From the NCBI GenBank assembly GCA_937858995.1, contig CALLZC010000104.1:1-50672 (forward strand): DNA of 50,672 nt, written 5' to 3'. Positions 45,818 through 50,672 of the stretch are shown here, one piece after another (the first letter of the stretch is position 1; every line of letters starts with the position of its first letter). This stretch comes from an uncultured Nostocoides sp. GTDB lineage: Bacteria; Actinomycetota; Actinomycetes; Actinomycetales; Dermatophilaceae. Under the pieces are notes generated by a model. It was given only the letters and a program-made list of their open reading frames with translations, did not search any database and was not told where the DNA came from. A program made the position numbers and the translations under genes.

Positions 45818-46518
45818 GTGATCTGATTGACACCACGGAGATGTACCTCAAGACGATCTTCGAACTCGACGAAGAGGGCATCCCTCCGTTGCGTGCCCGT
45901 ATTGCGGAGCGGCTCGGGCATTCCGGGCCGACCGTTTCACAGACGATTGCTCGCATGGAGCGCGACGGTCTGGTGGCCCTGGCGGGGGATCGGCACTTGG
46001 AATTCACCGACGAGGGGCGCCAGCGCGCCACCCGGGTGATGCGCAAGCACCGACTCGCCGAACGGCTTCTGGTCGACGTCATCGGCCTGGAGTGGGAGTT
46101 CGTTCACGATGAGGCGTGCCGCTGGGAACACGTGATGTCCGAGCGCGTGGAACGCCGCATCCTGGCCCTGTTGGGTGGCGACCACACCTCGCCCTATGGC
46201 AACCCGATCCCTGGCCTCGCGGAACTGCTGGGGGACACGGGGGAGGTTGAGGAGAGTTTCCGGGCCGGCCTGGTCACGCTGTCCGCGGTCGCGTCGCTGG
46301 AGCCGCGGCGGGTGACCGTGCGCCGCATCGGCGAGCCGGTCCAGGTTGACCACGAGGCCCTGCAACTGCTCACCGAGAGCGGTGTGGTGCCGGGTGGCGA
46401 GGCCGATGTCCATCTCGACGACGGCCGAGTCATCGCCGTGGGGGTCGGTCGGCCTGCGGGTGCCGGGGTGTCGCTGCCACCCGAGATTGCCGACCACGTC
46501 TTCGTTGCCACCACCTGA
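45814..46518 (+). CDS. DtxR/IdeR-family metal-dependent regulator
   Basis: A 234-residue iron- or manganese-dependent repressor. The N-terminal helix-turn-helix is RLGHSGPTVSQTIARMERDGL (about residues 34-54), the metal site is in DEACRWEHVMS (Cys, Glu and His as in DtxR) with His also in the dimer domain, and a C-terminal SH3-like domain covers about 155-232. GTG at 45814 overlaps the MFS stop. Cys in the primary site is the iron-type pattern of DtxR/IdeR rather than the Asp/His pattern of many MntR proteins. No obvious iron box was identified in the window. Confidence 0.92.
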   Translation: MSDLIDTTEMYLKTIFELDEEGIPPLRARIAERLGHSGPTVSQTIARMERDGLVALAGDRHLEFTDEGRQRATRVMRKHRLAERLLVDVIGLEWEFVHDEACRWEHVMSERVERRILALLGGDHTSPYGNPIPGLAELLGDTGEVEESFRAGLVTLSAVASLEPRRVTVRRIGEPVQVDHEALQLLTESGVVPGGEADVHLDDGRVIAVGVGRPAGAGVSLPPEIADHVFVATT

Positions 46519-46671
46519 AACAGGCGGACATCCTGCGCCTCGTCAGTCACATGCGTTACTACTGTCACAACGTGATCCGCAGCTCACCTCGCTGTCCAAC
46601 CCTGGCGCCACTCTGCCATGATGGCTCTGACCTGCGTCGATGCCGATTCGCGACCCCATCGTGACCCGAAT

Positions 46672-46700
46672 GTGACAATTGCGGGGAGCGCCTGTAGCGT
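46672..46700 (+). promoter_or_regulatory. Promoter of the riboswitch-NlpC/P60 transcript
   Basis: GTGACA (46672-46677), a 17-base spacer, and TAGCGT (46695-46700) give a plausible housekeeping promoter. Transcription would start near 46707, about 35 bases before the riboswitch fold. The 150 bases before it, after the DtxR stop, show nothing else I can support. Confidence 0.5.
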
Positions 46701-46740
46701 CAGGGCTGTGCCTGCGTCCTCGCCGGCACCGGTTGTCCGG

Positions 46741-46918
46741 GTCGCCGAGTCCTACCCCCGGGCGTTGCCGGATCCATTGCTATCCGTTTGGTAGGAGCGG
46801 GGGACCCACTTATGGGCACGACCCTGGTCGTGTCCTTGGGGTGAAGCCACGGCCTTCGGGTCGCGGCCGGGCAGCGACTCTCGCCCGAACCCGACAGCTC
46901 ACCTCGTAGGCGTCGAGA
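46741..46918 (+). promoter_or_regulatory. c-di-AMP riboswitch (ydaO/yuaA type)
   Basis: The leader holds the conserved blocks of the ydaO/yuaA aptamer in order: GTCGCCGAGTCC near the 5' end, GGAGCGGGGGACCCA around 46794-46808, GGGGTGAAGCC near 46838-46848, CCGAACCCGACAGCTCACC near 46883-46902, and CTCGTAGGCG at the 3' end. The ribosome site GAGAGG at 46915-46920 and the GTG at 46927 follow at once. This riboswitch is known to turn off wall hydrolase and rpf-type genes when c-di-AMP is high. Boundaries are approximate. Confidence 0.92.
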
Positions 46919-46926
46919 GGTCACCT

Positions 46927-47655
46927 GTGGCTACGACGTACCTCGGGCGCCATCGCGCGCCGCGACGCTCCGCCGACAACCTGCTCCGCTCCGGTGCCGT
47001 TTTGGCTGCCGCCGGTGGCTTGGTGACCGCCTTCGGTCTCCCGGTCGCGCAGGCCGCCCCCCGGGCAGTCCTGGTCGAGACCCCCTCGGCGTCCGCCCAG
47101 GCCGCGAGCGCGGCGTTTAGGGCGCCCGTGGGTGTGGGTCCGGTGCGTTCCAGCTATGGCGTCATCGGCGTCAAGGCCGTCGCCAAACCCAAGCCCAAAC
47201 CCAAGCCGATCGTTGCGGCGGCAGCAGTGGGCGCGCTGGGCGCGCGCACCTCCGCCCCCGCGAGCCGCTCGAACACCACCCCGCGCTCGAGCGGCCCGGC
47301 CCGCCCCGCGCCCGCCGTCCCGGCGCACGGTGGCGTCTTGGCCGTTGCTGCGGCCTTGTCCGGCATTCCCTATGTCTATGGCGGATCGACCCCCGCGGGT
47401 TTCGACTGCTCTGGCTTCACGTCATACGTCTTCCGCCAGGTGGGCATCTCGCTCCCGCGCACGGCCGCCGGCCAGCAGGCGGTTGTCACGCCGGTCAGCA
47501 ACCCGCAGCCGGGTGACCTGGTGTTCATGGGTTACCCCGCCTACCACGTGGGTATCTATGCCGGCAACGGCATGATGTATGACAGCCCGCGCTCGGGCCT
47601 GTCTTCCGGCCTGCGGGCGATCTGGTCGTCCAGTGCGACCTACGGCCGTCCCTAA
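46927..47655 (+). CDS. Secreted NlpC/P60 peptidoglycan hydrolase
   Basis: A 242-residue exported wall hydrolase. A basic N-terminus and hydrophobic stretch with an Ala cut site (about 20-44, VLAAAGGLVTAFGLPVAQA) form a signal peptide. A low-complexity linker follows, including KPKPKPKP, then a C-terminal NlpC/P60 domain (about 135-242) with Cys in GFDCSGFTSYVF, His in YHVGIYAGNG, and a third polar residue after it, cutting stem-peptide bonds. Its GTG start has GAGAGG six bases upstream, just after a c-di-AMP riboswitch. The stop overlaps the convergent macro-domain gene by four bases. Confidence 0.93.
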   Translation: MATTYLGRHRAPRRSADNLLRSGAVLAAAGGLVTAFGLPVAQAAPRAVLVETPSASAQAASAAFRAPVGVGPVRSSYGVIGVKAVAKPKPKPKPIVAAAAVGALGARTSAPASRSNTTPRSSGPARPAPAVPAHGGVLAVAAALSGIPYVYGGSTPAGFDCSGFTSYVFRQVGISLPRTAAGQQAVVTPVSNPQPGDLVFMGYPAYHVGIYAGNGMMYDSPRSGLSSGLRAIWSSSATYGRP

Positions 47656-48185
47656 GCGAGCAGGTTGAACCGGGCGAGATCCCAGATGAGCTTGGGTTCC
47701 GCCCCGTGGATCACGAACCGGATCCGCTCCACGCCACCGCGTCGGCGCTTCTCCTCCTCGGCCACCGCGAGCGCGATCTCGGCGACGCTGGCGTGATCCC
47801 AGCCATAGACGCCCGCCCCGATGGCGGGGAAGGCGATGCTGCGGGCGGACAGCCCGCGCGCCAGGCTCAGACTGTTCGCGAAGCATCGGCGCAGGATGTC
47901 GGGGTCGTCCTGCCCGGCATGGCGATTCGGGCCGACGGTGTGCACGATCCACTTGACCTTCTTGAGGTCGTAGGCGCCCGTGGCGATGGCATCACCGGGC
48001 AGTAGCCCCTCGGGCAGGGTGCTGGCGCGCAGGTCTCGGCACTCGGCCAGCAGGCCCGGTCCCGCGGCGCGGTGAATGGCCCCGTCCACCCCACCACCTC
48101 CGAGGAGTTCGGAGTTGGCGGCGTTGACGATGACGTCGACCTTCTCCTTGGTGATATCCCCGTCGACAATCTCGATCCGACCCAT
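47652..48185 (-). CDS. Macro-domain O-acetyl-ADP-ribose deacetylase (YmdB-like)
   Basis: A 177-residue single macro domain that binds ADP-ribose and probably removes the acetyl group from O-acetyl-ADP-ribose or ADP-ribose from proteins. The conserved sequence VNAANSELLGGGGVDGAIH (about 20-38), GPGLLAECR, and AFPAIGAGVYGWD loop are all present. It starts at an ATG and is full length. The 3' end overlaps the NlpC/P60 gene by four bases. Confidence 0.94.
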   Translation of the reverse strand: MGRIEIVDGDITKEKVDVIVNAANSELLGGGGVDGAIHRAAGPGLLAECRDLRASTLPEGLLPGDAIATGAYDLKKVKWIVHTVGPNRHAGQDDPDILRRCFANSLSLARGLSARSIAFPAIGAGVYGWDHASVAEIALAVAEEEKRRRGGVERIRFVIHGAEPKLIWDLARFNLLA

Positions 48186-48273
48186 GGCTCCACCGTATGC
48201 CGCATGGCAGGCTAGGCGCGCGCCCCGGGCAGACCTCGCCGGTGGGCGGACAGCATACGAGAAGGGTTGCGCG

Positions 48274-48645
48274 GTGGCTGAGGAGATCTATTTCGACAAG
48301 AAGGAACAGCTCCAGATCGTCCAGAACTCGTTGCTGCCGGACGAGACGGTCTTCGCCGTGTATGACGGCAAGGACGTCGGGACCGGATTCATCGGGTTGA
48401 CCGATCGGCGAGTGATCCTGCAGGACAACAGCTTTGCCGGCGGTCGGGTGGCGGTGACCTCGGTGCCCTATAGCAAGGTCACGGCGGTCTCCTATGCCTC
48501 GAACGCCTCGGTCTTTGGGCGCTTCACCGAGGAGACCACTGTGGCGATCCACACCTCGCACGGGACCTACGAGGTCCTGCTGCGGGGCTCGGACAAGGCC
48601 AAGCACACGCACGACGTGATCCTGCACTATGTGGTCCACGCCTAA
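48274..48645 (+). CDS. Bacterial PH-like domain protein
   Basis: A 123-residue protein made of one PH-like fold: strands such as TVFAVYDGKDVGTGFIGLTD, RRVILQDN, a hydrophobic VAVTSVPYSKVTAV pattern and a final helix (DKAKHTHDVILHYVVH). Such stand-alone bacterial PH domains are of unknown role. The GTG at 48274 has AGAAGGG about seven bases upstream; the longer upstream frame crosses the divergent macro-domain start and is not used. Confidence 0.8.
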   Translation: MAEEIYFDKKEQLQIVQNSLLPDETVFAVYDGKDVGTGFIGLTDRRVILQDNSFAGGRVAVTSVPYSKVTAVSYASNASVFGRFTEETTVAIHTSHGTYEVLLRGSDKAKHTHDVILHYVVHA

Positions 48646-48674
48646 CCCGGGCGGGGCCACCTCGGGCGGCCCAC

Positions 48675-48754
48675 CTAACCTCTGCTAGCAGGAGTTGCGC
48701 TCAGATCCACAGGATGCAGCGTGTGGACCTGAATGCAACCTGTGCTGAGTTGGC
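48675..48754 (-). repeat. 80-bp palindromic intergenic repeat, copy B
   Basis: This is the second copy of the element at 690-769, in the opposite orientation and with 10 differences in 80 (hand count). The central inverted repeat is kept as TCAGATCCACA (48701-48711) and TGTGGACCTGA (48722-48732). Several differences between copies, such as C/T changes in the arms, still allow G-U pairing, which suggests selection for an RNA hairpin. Here it lies between the PH-like gene and menB, 29 bases after a stop codon. Confidence 0.85.
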
Positions 48755-48826
48755 GACCTGGGGCTGACGTGGCGGACTTTGCTGAGTTGACGCACGGCTG
48801 AGTTGGCGACCTGGGCTGAGTTGGCG
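48744..48826 (+). repeat. Irregular tandem GCTGAGTTGGCG motif array
   Basis: Five copies of a 12-base motif, three exact (48744, 48797, 48815) and two with changes (48763, 48781), adjoin the 80-bp repeat B and run up to the menB promoter region. Spacers differ (18-19 bases in most). The reverse complement, CGCCAACTCAGC, shares CAACTCAGC with the outer end of the 80-bp repeat, so the two are probably related. Confidence 0.7.
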
Positions 48827-48869
48827 AGCGATTCGGTCCGGCGAGATGCCGCGGCTTAGGGTTGGCCGC

Positions 48870-49700
48870 ATGTCTGAGGCTGTGTCCTGGTCCGCGGAGG
48901 GCGACTACACCGACATCCGCTATGAGTTGAGCGGCGACGGGATCGCCAAGATCACCATCGATCGGCCCGAGGTGCGCAATGCCTTCCGGCCGCAGACGAT
49001 CGTCGAGATCTCCGATGCACTCAATCGGGCCCGCGAGGACACCTCGGTGGGCGTCATCATCCTGACCGGCGAGGGTCCCGACGCCTTTTGCTCGGGCGGT
49101 GATCAGCGGGTCCGGGGCGACTCGGGCTATCTCAGCGAGCCGGGTGCGGTCGGCCGCTTCCATGTGACCGACCTGCACATCCAGATGCGCCGACTGCCCA
49201 AGCCGATCATCGCCATGGTCGCCGGCTATGCCATCGGCGGCGGGCACGTGCTGCACTTGGTGTGTGACCTGACGGTCGCTGCCGACAATGCCCGCTTCGG
49301 GCAGGTCGGACCCAAGGTCGGCTCCTTCGATGGTGGCTTCGGGGCGGGGTTGCTCGCCCAAATGGTCGGCGTAAAGAAGGCCAAGGAGATCTGGTTCCTG
49401 TGCGAGCAGTACTCGGCACAGGAGGCCCAGGAGATGGGGATGGTCAACAAGGTCGTCCCATTGGCCGAGCTCGAGGCTCACACGGTGGCCTGGGCGCGGC
49501 GCATGCTGGAACTCTCGCCCTTTGCCTTGCGGCTGATGAAAGCCTCCTTCAATGCCGCGGAGGACGGGCTCGCCGGGATCCAACAGCTTGCCCACGACGC
49601 AAACCTGCTCTTCTATGCCACCCCTGAGGCCCAGGAGGGCCGCGAGGCCTACAAAGCAAAGCGCCGGCCCGAGTTCGAGAAGTTCCCCAAGCGCGCGTAG
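48870..49700 (+). CDS. menB: 1,4-dihydroxy-2-naphthoyl-CoA synthase
   Basis: A 276-residue crotonase-fold enzyme that closes the second ring in menaquinone synthesis. Diagnostic MenB sequences are [47 protein letters not shown] with the active-site Asp, and the C-terminal [18 protein letters not shown]. The ATG at 48870 is used (MSEAVSW); an ATG eight codons upstream lies in the same frame. No other men genes are in the window. The 5' region contains the repeat array at 48744-48826. Confidence 0.96.
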   Translation: MSEAVSWSAEGDYTDIRYELSGDGIAKITIDRPEVRNAFRPQTIVEISDALNRAREDTSVGVIILTGEGPDAFCSGGDQRVRGDSGYLSEPGAVGRFHVTDLHIQMRRLPKPIIAMVAGYAIGGGHVLHLVCDLTVAADNARFGQVGPKVGSFDGGFGAGLLAQMVGVKKAKEIWFLCEQYSAQEAQEMGMVNKVVPLAELEAHTVAWARRMLELSPFALRLMKASFNAAEDGLAGIQQLAHDANLLFYATPEAQEGREAYKAKRRPEFEKFPKRA

Positions 49701-49744
49701 CCGCCGGGAGCCGCCCACCCGCGGGCGGGGTCGGCCCTACGATC

Positions 49745-49960
49745 ATGGGTATGCCGCGCCGATCCGTCGCCTCCGGGAGTCTCGTCGTGCTGTCCATCGG
49801 GGCGGTCTTCGTGGGGCTCGGTGTGCTGGCCCTCGTCGCCGTCTGGGGTGATTCGCTCGCGGTCGCTGCCATCCTCAGCTTCGTGGGCCTCGGGCTGCTC
49901 GCCATGGTTCACGGCGCTCGAGCGAGCGCGCGCCACGAGCGTGACAGCCAACCGCGGTAG
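49745..49960 (+). CDS. Small two-helix membrane protein
   Basis: A 71-residue protein with two hydrophobic segments (about 10-32 and 37-57) and a charged Arg/His-rich C-terminus. I do not recognise the family. ATG at 49745 or 49751 could start it; the latter gives MPRRSVASG. It lies 44 bases after menB in the same direction and may be cotranscribed. Confidence 0.65.
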   Translation: MGMPRRSVASGSLVVLSIGAVFVGLGVLALVAVWGDSLAVAAILSFVGLGLLAMVHGARASARHERDSQPR

Positions 49961-50076
49961 GGCGCTGACCCATCTGTTCGCCAGGAATTTTGCGGCCCGT
50001 TCGCGTGGCTGCGGCGGCCGCTCTCGCGCCCTGTCCGGTCACCTAGACTGGCTCGGCTGGCGTGCCACCAGCCCCC

Positions 50077-50152
50077 GCCCTCGTAGCTCAGGGGATAGAG
50101 CACCGCTCTCCTAAAGCGGGTGTCGCGCGTTCGATTCGCGCCGAGGGCACCA
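50077..50152 (+). tRNA. tRNA-Arg (CCU), with encoded CCA
   Basis: A full cloverleaf of 76 bases. The acceptor is GCCCTCG with CGAGGGC, the anticodon loop is CTCCTAA giving anticodon CCU, and the T arm is GCGCG, TTCGATT, CGCGC. The discriminator A49 and an encoded CCA follow. It reads AGG arginine codons, which are rare here. tRNA-Arg genes are common integration sites, but no att repeat or integrase is visible beside it. Confidence 0.95.
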
Positions 50153-50291
50153 CCTACATCACGGGGGTGGCCCACCGGAGCGCCGGCCGTTCGGTGGACC
50201 GGCTGACCGCGTTGCCGAGCGGTGCGCGCGCCGGCGGGGTCCGTGCGCGGTCCGTTTGCTCACGCGGGCTATCCCGATCATGCCGACGGCA

Positions 50292-50672
50292 TCACACCCG
50301 GGCGGCCAGCGCGACCAGCGCCTCGGTGAAGCACTGCTCCGGGGGGTTCACCAGCCCAGCACCCACTTGCCCGACCCCGGCGACCCGGCCGGCCATACCG
50401 GTATTGATCTGGGGCAAGATGCCGGTTCGCGCCACCTTGGTGACGTCGATTCCCGTTGGAGTGCCACGGAATTCGAGGATCGGGACCTGGTATGCCGGGT
50501 GCTCGCCCTGGGTGATCGCATACATGCGCTGCGTGGCCTGCAAGGCGAACGGCACGTCGCCGCCGACGAATTTCACGATCGCCGGGGCGGCGGCCATGGC
50601 CACCCCGCCGATGCCGCCGGTCTCGGTGATCGCGGAGTCGCCAATATCCGGGTTGGCGTCCTGGGGGCCGAA
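50292..50672 (-). CDS. DUF1116 (AllG/YlbE-like) protein, 5' truncated
   Basis: An open frame on the minus strand from the right edge to the TGA at 50292-50294; only the C-terminal 126 residues are present. GPQDANPDIGDSAITETGG, MAAAPAIVKFVGGDVPFAL and INTGMAGRVAGVGQVGAGLV match DUF1116, the family of YlbE/AllG, which belongs to the oxamate carbamoyltransferase system of allantoin breakdown. The internal GTG at 50603 is not the start. Function is inferred from family only. The 139 bases between the tRNA and this gene show no feature. Confidence 0.75.
   Translation of the reverse strand, partial: FGPQDANPDIGDSAITETGGIGGVAMAAAPAIVKFVGGDVPFALQATQRMYAITQGEHPAYQVPILEFRGTPTGIDVTKVARTGILPQINTGMAGRVAGVGQVGAGLVNPPEQCFTEALVALAARV

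Noticed and set aside
50077..50291. Prophage or genomic-island attachment site at the tRNA-Arg gene
   Set aside because: No integrase, direct repeat of the tRNA 3' end or shift in base usage is visible next to it within the window.

Overview
The window is about 50.6 kb of high-GC (roughly 70% by eye), densely coded DNA from an actinobacterium. The markers are small families largely confined to Actinobacteria (DUF3263, DUF3349, DUF3027, DUF2530), a solo GroEL2-type chaperonin under CIRCE control, a c-di-AMP riboswitch in front of an NlpC/P60 wall hydrolase, a HelD-type RNA polymerase helicase and menaquinone synthesis (MenB). The mix and base usage look most like Micrococcales, perhaps near Intrasporangiaceae/Dermatophilaceae, but this is inference. 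Bases 1-69 are not genomic: they are an Illumina P5/index/Nextera adapter left on the contig end, so the first gene is cut by the assembly edge.

Layout. 0.07-5.2 kb: 3' part of a B12-binding (CarH-like) MerR regulator, ung, a HAD phosphatase, and the sulfate activation pair cysD-cysNC. 5.2-9.8 kb: an arsenic locus (acr3-arsC, divergent from arsR, which is coupled to an amidohydrolase), then an ECF sigma factor with a fused zinc-finger anti-sigma domain and a DUF2892 membrane protein. 9.9-14 kb: a PLP-dependent decarboxylase, a DUF3263 protein behind a perfect operator-like palindrome, and a phosphate transporter operon (pit, small membrane protein, duplicated DUF3349). 14-17.4 kb: groEL with two CIRCE elements, a DUF4031-NUDIX fusion and an HD-domain protein.

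17.5-28.6 kb: a MacB-like ABC exporter, a 4'-phosphopantetheinyl transferase, an M1 metallopeptidase translationally coupled to a 1284-residue membrane NRPS of the Pls/PosA type (adenylation, carrier, then membrane segments with left-handed beta-helix acyltransferase-like domains), and a DUF2339 membrane protein. This is the most interesting part of the window: it looks like a compact synthetase, activator and degrading-enzyme set for an unknown amino-acid polymer or amino-acyl product.

28.6-34.4 kb: helD and an envelope-stress module (response regulator, histidine kinase, HtrA protease) arranged like mprA-mprB-pepD. 34.4-41.3 kb: small membrane proteins, an aldose-1-epimerase-like protein, a cold shock protein, DUF3027, a GNAT, DUF2530, an AzgA-like purine permease and a MarR-MFS pair. 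41.3-46.5 kb: serC, citrate synthase 2, and a coupled pdxH-MFS-DtxR operon. 46.5-50.7 kb: riboswitch plus NlpC/P60 protein, macro-domain deacetylase, PH-like domain protein, menB, a small membrane protein, tRNA-Arg(CCU), and the 3' part of a DUF1116 protein running off the right edge.

An 80-bp palindromic intergenic repeat occurs near both ends of the window in opposite orientations (hand-counted 70/80 identical). Many neighbouring genes overlap by ATGA, GTGA or TGATG junctions, so translational coupling is common. The heptamer GTATGCC/GGCATAC appears far more often than composition predicts and in several codon frames.
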